From Promethearchaeota archaeon (GTDB lineage: Archaea; Asgardarchaeota; Lokiarchaeia; Sigyniarchaeales; SOKP01), in the NCBI GenBank assembly GCA_008080735.1, contig SHMW01000003.1, positions 1 through 63,219 on the forward strand: a stretch of 63,219 nt of DNA, written 5' to 3'. The position numbers and the translations under genes were made by a program. Below are positions 17,806-27,296 of the stretch, piece after piece. Under the pieces are notes generated by a model. The model was not told where the DNA came from, searched no databases, and saw only the letters and a list, made by a program, of their open reading frames with translations. Numbering within the stretch: the first letter of the stretch is position 1; each line of letters opens with the position of its first letter.

Positions 17806-18939
17806 ATGATTTATAAAGAAGAAAAGCCCGCAATTTTAATGTTAGAAGATGGTTCCTATTTTGAGGGAATCGGTGTTGGTGCGAGTAAGCAGATAATGGG
17901 AGAAATAACTTTTTCAACTGTTCCAGGATCGGGTTACATTGAAGCTTTAACAGATTTTGTGTATACAGATAAAATTTTAGTATTCACGTATCCTTCAATC
18001 GGAAATTACGGAGTTCCGAAAAAGGAGAAGGATGACCACGGCATACTTAAACATTTTGAATCTGATACCATAAAGGTGAGTGGTGTAGTATTGAATGAGT
18101 ACTGTGCAACCCCGAGTCATTATGAAAGTGTAAAAACTTTGGAAGACTGGTTAATAGAAGAAAACATTCCGGGAATTCAATGGGTTGATACACGGAGGCT
18201 TGTCCAACGGCTTGTTAAGGAACAGCATACTTTTGGTTTGTTAAAAGTATTTGAAACCGAACAAAAACCAGATTTAGAACAAATGAGGGAAGATTTAACC
18301 AACTTTCCCCAAGTATCTAATGGCCTTCCTGTTTCTAAAATTTCAACACCTCAGACTCAAAAATTTACTCCTTTAAATCCAAAGGCAACTGTTATAATTT
18401 TGGATCTAGGAACCAAGAATGGCATTATTCGGACGTTATTGTCTAAGAATCTTGAGATAATAAAAGTACCTTATTCATTTGATTATAAGCGGTTAGTTTC
18501 TCTTAATCCCGCTGGTATTATAATTTCAAATGGTCCGGGGAATCCCGCCTATATGGATGGTCCAATACAACTTGCCCGGGAATTGATTAAAAATAATATT
18601 CCTACGATGGGGATAGGATTAGGAAATATGGTACTAGGGTTAGCTGCTGGGATGGATATTTATAAGATGGAAGCAGAACATAGAGGCGGTAGAACAACCG
18701 TAGAAAAGGCCACCGATCAATGCTATATAACGTCCCAAAACCATGGATATTGTCTTAAATATAACAATTTAAATGGATTTAAGGAACTATATTATGATAA
18801 AGATGATAAGTCAAATGAGGGATTGATCCATGAAAATAAACCGATTTTTTCAGTGGTTTTTAATCCTGAAGGCTCGCCTGGACCCTTGGATATGAAAGAA
18901 AAGATATTTAATCAATTTATCGAATTATTGGAGGTCTAA
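17806..18939 (+). CDS. carA: Carbamoyl-phosphate synthetase small subunit with inactivated glutaminase site (second copy)
   Basis: This 377-residue protein aligns throughout with the CarA at 13215 but has lost the glutaminase catalytic residues. The nucleophile position in MGIGLGNM is Gly271 (codon gga at 18616-18618). The catalytic His position in VVFNPEGSPGP is Asn353 (codon aat at 18862-18864), and the Gln of CLGNQ that contacts substrate is Met275. The remaining frame is undamaged and the structural motifs ISNGPGNP, AEHRGG and TSQNHGYC are kept, so this is a conserved protein rather than a pseudogene. By analogy with ammonia-dependent CPS1 of animals, whose nucleophile is also replaced, it probably only supports CarB while free ammonia is the substrate. 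It lies three bases upstream of the second carB. Confidence 0.95.
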   Translation: MIYKEEKPAILMLEDGSYFEGIGVGASKQIMGEITFSTVPGSGYIEALTDFVYTDKILVFTYPSIGNYGVPKKEKDDHGILKHFESDTIKVSGVVLNEYCATPSHYESVKTLEDWLIEENIPGIQWVDTRRLVQRLVKEQHTFGLLKVFETEQKPDLEQMREDLTNFPQVSNGLPVSKISTPQTQKFTPLNPKATVIILDLGTKNGIIRTLLSKNLEIIKVPYSFDYKRLVSLNPAGIIISNGPGNPAYMDGPIQLARELIKNNIPTMGIGLGNMVLGLAAGMDIYKMEAEHRGGRTTVEKATDQCYITSQNHGYCLKYNNLNGFKELYYDKDDKSNEGLIHENKPIFSVVFNPEGSPGPLDMKEKIFNQFIELLEV

Positions 18940-18942
18940 AAA

Positions 18943-21900
18943 ATGCCCTTAGATAAAAGTCTTAAAAAGGTTCTAATTTTAGGATCTGGTGCTGTAAGAA
19001 TTGGACAAGCGGGAGAGTTTGATTATAGTGGGAGTCAAGTTCTTAAAGCTCTTAACGAAGAAGGGATTGAAACCATTTTGGTTAATCCAAATATCGCCAC
19101 AATTCAAACAGACCCTCAAATGAGCTCTAAAGTGTACTTATTACCTATTAATATAAAATATGTTGAAGAGATAATTAAAAAGGAACGTCCAGATGGAATT
19201 TGTCTTTCATTTGGTGGTCAAACAGGATTAAATGTAGGAGTTGAACTCTATGAAGCAGGTGTTCTGGATAAATATAACGTTCGGGTTCTCGGAACACCCA
19301 TAGAAGCCATTCAAGATACAGAAGATAGGGATTTATTTGTGAAAGCGATGAACAGAGCAGATTGTCCTGTCTGCAGAAGTAGAGCAGTTAATTCTTATGC
19401 TGAAGCAAAGAAGGTTGCTGAGGAATTTGGATTTCCATTAATGTTAAGAGTAGCGTATGTGCTTGGAGGGAAAGGTTCTGGAATAATACGTGATTGGGAC
19501 CAGTTTGAACGTATGGCGAAAAGAGGACTCGCGCAATCACGTATTAACCAAATCTTGATTGAGGAAAGCGTTTGGGGCTGGAAAGAAATAGAATTTGAAA
19601 TTCTACGTGATGCTGAGGATAATTGTTTTATTAATTGTAGCATGGAAAATGTAGATCCGTGTGGTATTCATACTGGAGATTCAATTGTGGTGGCACCCGC
19701 TCAAACTTTATCAGATGAAGAGTTGCAAATGCTCCGAAGTGCATCTATTAGAGCCACGAAAGCGGTCGGTGTCTGCGGTGAGTGTAACATCCAATGGGCC
19801 TTAGATCCTTTTTCAAAGAAATTTAGAGCCATAGAAATTAATGCTCGATTATCTCGTTCTTCTGCTTTGGCATCAAAGGCTACTGGATATCCTCTAGCTT
19901 ATATCGCTGCTAAGATTGCGATTGGTTATTCCTTACCAGAACTTAAAAATCAAATAACTCTCAAAACTACTGCTAATTTTGAGCCTGCAACAGATTATAT
20001 GGTTCTAAAATATCCACGCTGGGACTTAACGAAATTTGAAAAAGTTGACAGAAGAATTGGCCCTCAGATGAAAGGCGTAGGAGAATGTATGAGTATTGGG
20101 AGGAATTTTGAAGAAGTTTGCCAAAAAGCCTTGCGAATGCTTGATATTGGATTAAAGGGCTTTGTAGCAAACGATTTAAATCCTATAGAGGATGTCAATG
20201 AATTAAAATATGAATTGCGTAATCCGACTGATTTGCGCTTTCTTAGAATCGCTGATGCGATGAAGAAGGGACTCTCAATCGATGAAATATATGATCGCTC
20301 TCGTATCGACAAATGGTTTCTTTATAAACTAAAAAATATTGTTGATATAGAAGGTGAACTTAAGAGTTTAGATTTTCTTGAATCAAGTGATAAAGAGAAG
20401 GAATATTTACTCACAAAAGCAAAAAGATATGGATTTTCTGATGGCCAAATTGCAAAAATAATAGGTGTAACTACCCCAATGATACGGAGATTGAGGAAAC
20501 GATATAATATTATCCCTTGTGTAAAGCAAATTGATACATTAGCAGGTCAATGCGTTCCAGAAAGAAATTATCTCTATTTAACCTATTGGGCTGACAAACA
20601 CGATATAGATTATTCTGAGGAAGAAAATTCTGATGAGAAGAAAGTAATCGTCTTAGGGAGTGGAACATATCGGATAGGAGCTTCCGTTGAGTTTGATTGG
20701 GGCTCTGTCAATTGCCTCTGGGGACTGCAAGAATTGGGCGTCGATAAAGCAATTATTATCAATTATAATCCGGAAACCGTAAGCACAGATTATGACATCT
20801 CTGATAGATTATATTTTGAAGAGCTTTCTGGAGAGCGTGTATTGGATATTTGTGAATTTGAAAGTCCATATGGAATAGTTCTCAATGCTGGCGGACAGAT
20901 TGCTCAAAACCTTGCGGCAAAGTTTTCTAAATATTCGGAATTTTTCCGAAAAACAGGTATAAATATATTGGGAACACACGGCTCTCGCATTGATATGGCG
21001 GAAGATAGATCAAAGTTTAGTGCATTACTGGATCAGCTTAATATAAAGCAACCCAAATGGGCGATGCTGACGACAACAGAAGAAGCAATTGAATTTGCAG
21101 ATGAGGTAGGTTATCCCGTCTTAGTTCGACCTTCATATGTCCTGAGTGGTGCGGCAATGCGGGTTTCATACGATGAAAAAACTTTACATGATACATTAGA
21201 TCTAGCCGCGTCCGTATCTCAAGAATATCCCGTTGTGATGACCAAGTTCTTCACCGATTCTCGCGAAGTTGAATGTGATGGTGTATGTGACGGGAAAAAT
21301 GTCTTAATCGGAGCCATTGTAGAACACATTGAAAACGCGGGGGTACATAGCGGTGATGCGACAATGGCTATCCCCCCGCAGACAATATCGAAGGAAACTT
21401 GTCAGCAAATTGAGGATTATACAAAGAAGATCGCATTAGCGCTTAAAATAATAGGACCTTTTAATGTTCAATTTTTAGTCAAAAATGGTAAGGTCTATGT
21501 TATCGAGTGTAATCTGCGCTCAAGTCGAAGTATGCCCTATGTTTCAAAAACAAAAGGGATTAATTTGATGAAATTGGCTGCTGAAGTAATTATGGGGAAT
21601 GAAATTCCCGAACGATTGTTGGATTTGCCTTATGGAAATTATGTTGCGGTAAAAGCACCGATGTTTTCATTTATGCGTTTGGATAATGCTGACCCTATAT
21701 TAGGAGTAGAAATGAATTCGACAGGAGAGGTTGCCGTAATTGGTGAGGACTTGCCAGATGCTCTCTTGAAAGCTTTAGAAGCTACCGAACAATACATACC
21801 TATTCATGAGGGAAACGTGTTAATTTCAGTAGGTGGAGAGGATCTGAAGCGTAAAATTATACCGCTTGCTAAAAAATTAAAGGATCTCGATTTTACTATA

Positions 21901-22254
21901 TTTGCCACGGAAGATACTGCCCGCACGCTGAAAGAAAATGGAATCACAGCAGTACGACTCTATAAGGTTCATGAATATGGAAAAGAACCTAACATAATGC
22001 GCTGTCTCCAAGATGGTCGTATTGATATGGTCATCAATATTCCACTTCCTACTACAAAGGAGGAAAAATTCCGCCGTATTATTAAAGATGAGTATGAGAT
22101 TCGAAGGATGGCGGTTGATTACAACATCCCCGTAATAATAAACTTACAACTCGCAGAAGCCATCATTGATGCTATTGATAAAGTGCGTACAAAAGAATTA
22201 ACGGTAAAATCTTTGGACGAGTACCACGAGAATTTGGATGAAATTTATTGGTAG
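18943..22254 (+). CDS. carB: Carbamoyl-phosphate synthetase large subunit (second copy, probably ammonia-dependent)
   Basis: This subunit is 1,103 residues, the same length as the first copy and similar along its whole length. Both ATP-grasp halves keep their motifs (VRIGQAGEFDYSGSQ; YRIGASVEFDWGSVNC; ECNLRSSRSMPYVSKT), as does the C-terminal allosteric domain. It begins three bases after a CarA that lacks Cys and His, with a GGAGG ribosome-binding sequence before its ATG. The enzyme therefore probably uses free ammonia. Local neighbours handling ammonium (Amt, P-II, glutamine synthetase) fit this. Whether its product goes to arginine, pyrimidines or an energy-yielding reaction cannot be read from the window. 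Confidence 0.95.
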   Translation: MPLDKSLKKVLILGSGAVRIGQAGEFDYSGSQVLKALNEEGIETILVNPNIATIQTDPQMSSKVYLLPINIKYVEEIIKKERPDGICLSFGGQTGLNVGVELYEAGVLDKYNVRVLGTPIEAIQDTEDRDLFVKAMNRADCPVCRSRAVNSYAEAKKVAEEFGFPLMLRVAYVLGGKGSGIIRDWDQFERMAKRGLAQSRINQILIEESVWGWKEIEFEILRDAEDNCFINCSMENVDPCGIHTGDSIVVAPAQTLSDEELQMLRSASIRATKAVGVCGECNIQWALDPFSKKFRAIEINARLSRSSALASKATGYPLAYIAAKIAIGYSLPELKNQITLKTTANFEPATDYMVLKYPRWDLTKFEKVDRRIGPQMKGVGECMSIGRNFEEVCQKALRMLDIGLKGFVANDLNPIEDVNELKYELRNPTDLRFLRIADAMKKGLSIDEIYDRSRIDKWFLYKLKNIVDIEGELKSLDFLESSDKEKEYLLTKAKRYGFSDGQIAKIIGVTTPMIRRLRKRYNIIPCVKQIDTLAGQCVPERNYLYLTYWADKHDIDYSEEENSDEKKVIVLGSGTYRIGASVEFDWGSVNCLWGLQELGVDKAIIINYNPETVSTDYDISDRLYFEELSGERVLDICEFESPYGIVLNAGGQIAQNLAAKFSKYSEFFRKTGINILGTHGSRIDMAEDRSKFSALLDQLNIKQPKWAMLTTTEEAIEFADEVGYPVLVRPSYVLSGAAMRVSYDEKTLHDTLDLAASVSQEYPVVMTKFFTDSREVECDGVCDGKNVLIGAIVEHIENAGVHSGDATMAIPPQTISKETCQQIEDYTKKIALALKIIGPFNVQFLVKNGKVYVIECNLRSSRSMPYVSKTKGINLMKLAAEVIMGNEIPERLLDLPYGNYVAVKAPMFSFMRLDNADPILGVEMNSTGEVAVIGEDLPDALLKALEATEQYIPIHEGNVLISVGGEDLKRKIIPLAKKLKDLDFTIFATEDTARTLKENGITAVRLYKVHEYGKEPNIMRCLQDGRIDMVINIPLPTTKEEKFRRIIKDEYEIRRMAVDYNIPVIINLQLAEAIIDAIDKVRTKELTVKSLDEYHENLDEIYW

Positions 22255-22453
22255 AATTCTTTTATAATTCTTAATTTTATGCACCTATTTTATTTTAACA
22301 TAAATTCTGTTTCTGTATCTCAAACTGAAAACTTTAACTAAATCTTGAATCAATGAATTCACAATCGAGTCAAATTTTAAATACCACAAAAATTAAAATT
22401 ATATTATCTAATCTAAACAACAACGAACTTATTAAAAAAAACAGTGGGAAAAG

Positions 22454-22918
22454 ATGGTTGATCTTAACGAAAAGGCTTGGTTAGTAGCATTAATCGGAGG
22501 AGTATTGACATTAGTCGCTATATTAACCCCTTTCTCTTAGGGAATTGTTCCTGAAGGCTTCATTGGATGGTGGATGCTCGGTTTTGTAATATCTACTACT
22601 GATGGTTTTGAACTTGGTTTTACAAGCAACATAGAAATAATTATTGGTGGTGTAATTTTTGCTATCATATTACTTGTATTCGGAATTCTAATAATAATTG
22701 CCAGCATTCGAGCTAAATCAAGTTTTAATAAAACCAATGCTTATATATGGATGATAAGCGGAATTGTATTATTCTTCTTTACGACAGTCTTAATAATAGT
22801 CATTTTAGTTTTAGTTGATTATTATATTCTAGGATATATGATTGGACCGGCACTCATAATTCCATATATTGGAGCTATTCTTGCTTTATTGCCAGGAATT
22901 GTTAAAATTCGGGAATAA
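22454..22918 (+). pseudogene. Small four-span membrane protein interrupted by an in-frame TAG
   Basis: From the ATG at 22454 the frame reads MVDLNEKAWLVALIGG then a membrane span, hits TAG at 22538-22540 (codon 29), and continues without further stops to TAA at 22918. The part after the stop (GIVPEGFIGWWMLGF, then three spans) is coherent coding sequence in the same frame. The whole thus looks like one protein of about 154 residues with a single nonsense codon. The downstream part could restart at the ATG at 22574. It may be a recent pseudogene, a read-through case or a sequencing error. No family is recognised; such small multi-span proteins are common in archaea. Confidence 0.6.
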
Positions 22919-22941
22919 TTAGAATTCAAAATTATTTTTTT

Positions 22942-24177
22942 TTATCCCCTAAATTGGAATCTATAAAGGAACATAACCACATAATTAATATACAGCAAAA
23001 AGATGAGAGAAATACCAATATAAACTAATCTTTTGTAAATTTTGTATTCGAGAAGCTTTTTAAGACCTTTACGATTACTTTTACGTAGATTTACAACTAA
23101 ATAAAAGGAATTATATGTCCAGAATCCAAAAAATAAAGAGATTGGGAAGATATGATTCAGAGGTAATCCAATAATTCCTACAGTAACTCCTGTTTCATAA
23201 TCTAAAATCACCATAGGACCGCCCATCGCATTTCCAGAGATCACCCGACCATCATCGAGCAAGTCGGCTTCATATGGATTTAAAAACCATGGAGATCTAA
23301 TTTCTTTTATAAAGCTTTGGGAAATCATATCATATACTAATAGTCTATTATTTTCGGAATCTGTGATTAATCTACGGTCCCCATCTATTTCATCGCAATC
23401 TCGAACATTTCTAAATTTTCCATTAGGAAAGTTCAGCCTTAATTCCCAAACTATCTCTTTGGTGGAAGTATTAATTTCTATGATTCTATCATTTCCAGAA
23501 TCACATATCACAGTATTTCCACTGTTATATCTATCAGGGTTATGTTGATGTCTCAGTATATTTGGGTTTTCTGGATCTCCATACCACCAGAGGATTTCTT
23601 TCGTGTCAGTGTAGTTTACTTCTAACACCATATTAAATCGATTCAAGGAAATTAGAAGTGAATCATAATCACGACCAAATTTAGTTCCATTGATAAAATC
23701 CACATCATTCAAATGAGTCCAAACAAACGGAGTATAGCGATCTTTCAGATAAGAAAGGTCTTTTCCGAGCTTTTCTTGACCAAATTTAGTCCAATTTATA
23801 TCATTCTCGTTAAGAGCATCCCAAGACCATACAATATTGGAAGGATCATTTATATCTATCTCTATGACTCTATCTTGGGTAGTATCTGCTATGAGAACAT
23901 TCCCGTTGGGTAAGAGGTCGCTATCATGGGCAAATATGCCATTTTTATTAGTTTCCCATTTTATCTCTCCTTGTTCCGAGACTATTTTTACATTATGGGA
24001 AACGCTTGTGATTAAAAAACAGTTTTCAAATTCTCCACTCTCAATATAATCCACATCCAGAGGGTCATAGACCGACACAAAATTGGGTAAAATAAAATAT
24101 GTGAATATAAATATCAGTAGATATAAGCTTATCACTAGTTCTATTAAATTTATTTTTTTTATCTTCAAGATAATCAT
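22942..24177 (-). CDS. Membrane-anchored arylsulfotransferase-like beta-propeller protein
   Basis: This 411-residue protein has an N-terminal membrane span (LVISLYLLIFIFTYFIL), an extracytoplasmic domain of about 290 residues and one or two C-terminal spans (about 345-362 and 385-405). The outer domain has propeller-blade repeats such as AHDSDLLPNGNVLIADTTQD, THLNDVDFI, LRHQHNPDRYNSGNTVICDS and VRDCDEIDGDRRLITDSENN. These His-Asp and Asn-Asp blade motifs are typical of the arylsulfotransferase/NHL class. Sulfotransferase activity is not shown; a binding role is equally possible. It lies ten bases after the end of a small membrane gene on the same strand, so the two probably form an operon. 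Confidence 0.75.
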   Translation of the reverse strand: MIILKIKKINLIELVISLYLLIFIFTYFILPNFVSVYDPLDVDYIESGEFENCFLITSVSHNVKIVSEQGEIKWETNKNGIFAHDSDLLPNGNVLIADTTQDRVIEIDINDPSNIVWSWDALNENDINWTKFGQEKLGKDLSYLKDRYTPFVWTHLNDVDFINGTKFGRDYDSLLISLNRFNMVLEVNYTDTKEILWWYGDPENPNILRHQHNPDRYNSGNTVICDSGNDRIIEINTSTKEIVWELRLNFPNGKFRNVRDCDEIDGDRRLITDSENNRLLVYDMISQSFIKEIRSPWFLNPYEADLLDDGRVISGNAMGGPMVILDYETGVTVGIIGLPLNHIFPISLFFGFWTYNSFYLVVNLRKSNRKGLKKLLEYKIYKRLVYIGISLIFLLYINYVVMFLYRFQFRG

Positions 24178-24186
24178 TTTTCTCCG

Positions 24187-24531
24187 TTATATATTTAGAT
24201 AATAAAGAATTGAAGAACTAAGAATAAAAACAACAAAAAAGAGTAAAAAATGTTCTAAACTGTATTTCCATAAAGATTTATTGGAAAAAAGTTCATTTTC
24301 CAATCTATTTTTTATTAAAATGAGGATAAAATTGATAAGCAAATGAGAAATGAGAAAATATCCGAGAATCAGAAAAGGTATCGACAAAGCTAATAATAAT
24401 ATATTACCTATGCGATTGAAAAATGAAAACCAAAATCTCATGTAGAAATAGTATAGGATACCCAAAAAAATTCCAAATACGATTTTAATCCAAAATACAA
24501 TTTCTAATTCTATCCTCTCACATTTTTTCAT
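24187..24531 (-). CDS. Small multi-span membrane protein
   Basis: This 114-residue protein has three to four hydrophobic segments (about residues 10-30, 38-60, 62-76 and 92-112), with short charged connections such as KNRLENELFSNKSLWK. It is directly upstream of the arylsulfotransferase-like gene in the same direction with a ten-base gap, suggesting a shared transcript and perhaps a shared membrane complex. The family is not recognised. Confidence 0.6.
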   Translation of the reverse strand: MKKCERIELEIVFWIKIVFGIFLGILYYFYMRFWFSFFNRIGNILLLALSIPFLILGYFLISHLLINFILILIKNRLENELFSNKSLWKYSLEHFLLFFVVFILSSSILYYLNI

Positions 24532-24585
24532 ATAATCAATTAGCCATTCTACTTTAAATGTATTAATAAATGGAATGAAATTCTA

Positions 24586-26235
24586 TTAAAATTTTATTCT
24601 CTTCAGTACGGGATACCTACGTCCAATCCCGAACGCACTCGGACTAACTTTAATTGTTTGAACTAATTGCCGCCGCTTAAACTCAGAATTCAAATATAAA
24701 CGTCTTACTTTTAAAATTGTCTCTGGCTTAATTCCTTCTTTTTGTAAATGCTCTAATTCTGCGCCAATCCCATATTCAATGATCTCTCTTAGAATTGTAT
24801 CCAAAATCTCATAAGGGGGTAACGAGTCACTGTCCTTCTGATCCTCTCTTAATTCTGCTGTAGGAGGTCGTGTAATTATGTTTTCCGGAATAATTTCTTT
24901 CTTCCTATTAATCCACGTACAGATATCATAAATCTGAACTTTTAATAAATCCCCGGGGACATTTTTCCCCCCATTCGTGTCGCCATAGAGGGTACAATAG
25001 CCTACCCCTATTTCAGATTTATTTCCTGTAGACACTAATAACCAATTAAACTTATTAGAATAATACATTAGTATCGTGGCACGTATGCGGGCTTGAAGAT
25101 TTTCATCAGCAATATCAAAAGGTAGATCTCCCAAATTTTTGTTAATGGAAATCTCGTATGATTGAAATAAATCATCAATTGGATGGATATAATAATTCAT
25201 GCTTAAATTTTCGCATAATTCTTTGGCATTATCGAGACTTTGTTGAGATGTATATCTTGTGGGAAGCATGATACAATTGACTTTTTCTGCTCCCAATGCT
25301 TCAGCACAGATATACGCAGTGAATGCGGAATCTATGCCCCCGCTTAGTCCTAAGACAACGCCATCAAATATATTGCTTTTGTGAAAATAATCAAATAAGT
25401 TGAGTTTTAAGGCTTCAACAACCTCCTCTTTCCAATTAATTTCACTAGATGTAATCCCTTGTCCATTGGAATGTTCAAAATCTAAAAAATATTCTGCAAT
25501 CTCTTCTTGGAACGCTTTTGCTTTGAACATAATTTTTCCAGCAGTATTTACAATAAAACTTTGCCCATCATAAACGATTTCGTCAAGTCCACCAACCATA
25601 TTTACGTAGATTATTGGAACGGACAACTTCTGAGCTTTTTCCCCAAGTAGGTTTTTTCTTAATTCAAACTTACCTATATGATAAGGAGAGGCGTTAATTA
25701 CTATAAGGAATTCTGCACCGTTTTCAACAAGCTTATTGGCAACTTTATCTTCATAATAATTATCCCAGATATCCTCACAAATTAAGATCCCAACCTGTTT
25801 ATCTTTAATTTCAATCGGTTGATATTTATCATCAAATGAAAAATATCTCCGTTCATCAAATACATCATAATTGGGCAAGAGACGCTTGTTTTCTATATAT
25901 ACAATATTTTTATTTTCCATAATAATCGCAGAATTGTAAAAGTGTTGTATTTTACCCTTTAATCCCTCTGGTTCTGTGAAAGTTCCTAATATTACAGTTG
26001 GTTGAGATGTTGTTTCCATTATTTCATTGATCGCTTCTTTATTTCGTTTCCGGATTATTGGATCTAATATATGATCCATAAGGGGGTAGCCGACCAAAGC
26101 CATTTCTGGGAAAATAATAATATCTGTTTCTCTATTTTCTCTTATTATATTTAGGATTTTCTCTTTGTTATAGCCTATATCACCTACAATGGGATTAATT
26201 TGACATAGAAGCAATTTTAGTTTCTTTTCGTACAT
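24586..26235 (-). CDS. nadE: Glutamine-dependent NAD+ synthetase
   Basis: This 549-residue two-domain enzyme amidates nicotinic acid adenine dinucleotide to NAD+ using glutamine. The N-terminal nitrilase-type glutaminase (about residues 1-265) has the Glu-Lys-Cys triad: Glu44 in FPEMALVGYP, Lys117 in ENKRLLPNYDVFDE and Cys153 in GILICEDIW. The C-terminal synthetase (about 280-549) has the ATP pyrophosphatase loop LGLSGGIDSAF and STGNKSEIGVGYCTLYGD. Length and domain order fit the family. It diverges from the KaiC-like gene, and the shared 275-base upstream region holds a 10-base tandem repeat. Confidence 0.95.
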   Translation of the reverse strand: MYEKKLKLLLCQINPIVGDIGYNKEKILNIIRENRETDIIIFPEMALVGYPLMDHILDPIIRKRNKEAINEIMETTSQPTVILGTFTEPEGLKGKIQHFYNSAIIMENKNIVYIENKRLLPNYDVFDERRYFSFDDKYQPIEIKDKQVGILICEDIWDNYYEDKVANKLVENGAEFLIVINASPYHIGKFELRKNLLGEKAQKLSVPIIYVNMVGGLDEIVYDGQSFIVNTAGKIMFKAKAFQEEIAEYFLDFEHSNGQGITSSEINWKEEVVEALKLNLFDYFHKSNIFDGVVLGLSGGIDSAFTAYICAEALGAEKVNCIMLPTRYTSQQSLDNAKELCENLSMNYYIHPIDDLFQSYEISINKNLGDLPFDIADENLQARIRATILMYYSNKFNWLLVSTGNKSEIGVGYCTLYGDTNGGKNVPGDLLKVQIYDICTWINRKKEIIPENIITRPPTAELREDQKDSDSLPPYEILDTILREIIEYGIGAELEHLQKEGIKPETILKVRRLYLNSEFKRRQLVQTIKVSPSAFGIGRRYPVLKRIKF

Positions 26236-26330
26236 CTTGCGGGGTCCTTCTTCATTATTTTCTACTCTCGTATTTATGCTTTAATTTCTTCTCTAATTAA
26301 ATCTTCCTTTTTTTTAGCATAATTTTTTGT

Positions 26331-26370
26331 AAAATATCATAAAATATCATAAACTTTCATAAAATTTCTA
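26331..26370. repeat. Four tandem 10-base A-rich repeats in a divergent promoter region
   Basis: AAAATATCAT at 26331 and again at 26341, AAACTTTCAT at 26351 and AAAATTTCTA at 26361 form a 10-base periodic array between nadE and the KaiC-like gene. A-tracts in phase with the helical turn are expected to bend DNA. This could be a promoter-shaping element or a regulator site array. Confidence 0.5.
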
Positions 26371-26510
26371 AATATTCTCCTAAGGTTGATTTAAAAGTAA
26401 GAAATAGTATTAATCTTTCTCAATTTCCCTTTTATATCATTTTACTCTACATAACTCAAATTTAAACAAAAAAATTGAATAGAAATTAAGCAAAAATAAA
26501 AAATGAAAAA

Positions 26511-27296
26511 ATGAAAAAATCAAAAAGAATACATGAACTGGAACCTGAATATGAAAAAGCTCTGAGATCTAAAAATATAGAATGGGTCGACATCGGAGTA
26601 AAAGGGTTAGACTCTTTCATCCCAGGATTGCCAAAAGGAGATGCGATCTTAGTAAGAGGAGAGCCGGGAACTGGTAAAACGATTATGTGCCTACAGTTTA
26701 TGTACAAGGGAATAGAAAATGGAGAAACAGTAGTATATATTACCACAGAAGAGACTCCTCAGACTATTATGCGTACGGGTGCTGAGTTATGGGAAGACTT
26801 CCCCCAACTAGTTGAACAAAAACGCTTCGTGATAATCAACCTTTCTATTGATGCGAGTTATGCTAGTGAATATAGTTTAATAAACAAAGGAGAGGCGATG
26901 GCAATAATTTTGAAAGTTCTCGAAACCCTTCCAGATGTCTCGAGAATTGTAGTTGATTCCTTATCAGCATTAGAACGTAGATTGGCAGATCAATCCGAAT
27001 TTCGAGAAGTATTTATGAAATTGCTACTGGAAACCAAAAAACGAGGAGCTACAACGATTCTTACAGCAGAAGGAATACCTCCAAGACCTGACATTACAGA
27101 ATATCTAGTAGACCACTTAATTTATCTTGATTATCAGAAACATGATGTTATCTGGACCAGAGTATTTGTTTTACGTAAATCCAGAAGTGTTCCTTTAAAA
27201 CCTCAGATATTGAAATTGAACATCGAAACAGAAGGGCTTTCAGTTGAGGAAATTCCGATTTCATTAAAACCCGTGTGGTTTGCAAGTAAATTATGA
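26511..27296 (+). CDS. Single-domain KaiC/RecA-like ATPase
   Basis: This 261-residue RecA-superfamily ATPase has a KaiC-type domain with Walker A GEPGTGKT at residues 50-57, the VYITTEETPQTIMR segment (about 75-88), and Walker B RIVVDSLSALE (about 145-155). Archaeal proteins of this size are signalling or regulatory ATPases of mostly unknown role. It ends 13 bases before the ammonium-channel gene, with amt and a P-II gene following on the same strand. That suggests a three-gene unit in which the ATPase may sense or control nitrogen uptake, which is inference from position. No second KaiC domain is present. Confidence 0.88.
   Translation: MKKSKRIHELEPEYEKALRSKNIEWVDIGVKGLDSFIPGLPKGDAILVRGEPGTGKTIMCLQFMYKGIENGETVVYITTEETPQTIMRTGAELWEDFPQLVEQKRFVIINLSIDASYASEYSLINKGEAMAIILKVLETLPDVSRIVVDSLSALERRLADQSEFREVFMKLLLETKKRGATTILTAEGIPPRPDITEYLVDHLIYLDYQKHDVIWTRVFVLRKSRSVPLKPQILKLNIETEGLSVEEIPISLKPVWFASKL

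Noticed and set aside
17806..18939. Second carA as a pseudogene
   Set aside because: The frame is complete and the same length as the intact copy. Structural motifs are kept and it is tightly coupled to an intact carB; only glutaminase residues are lost.
14626..20312. Antisense open frames inside both carB genes
   Set aside because: They are shadows of the strongly conserved CarB reading frame, with no ribosome-binding sites or sensible protein character.
23363..24049. Plus-strand open frames opposite the arylsulfotransferase-like gene
   Set aside because: They are short, overlap one another and are rich in Ser/Ile/Phe, as expected from the complement of the real gene.
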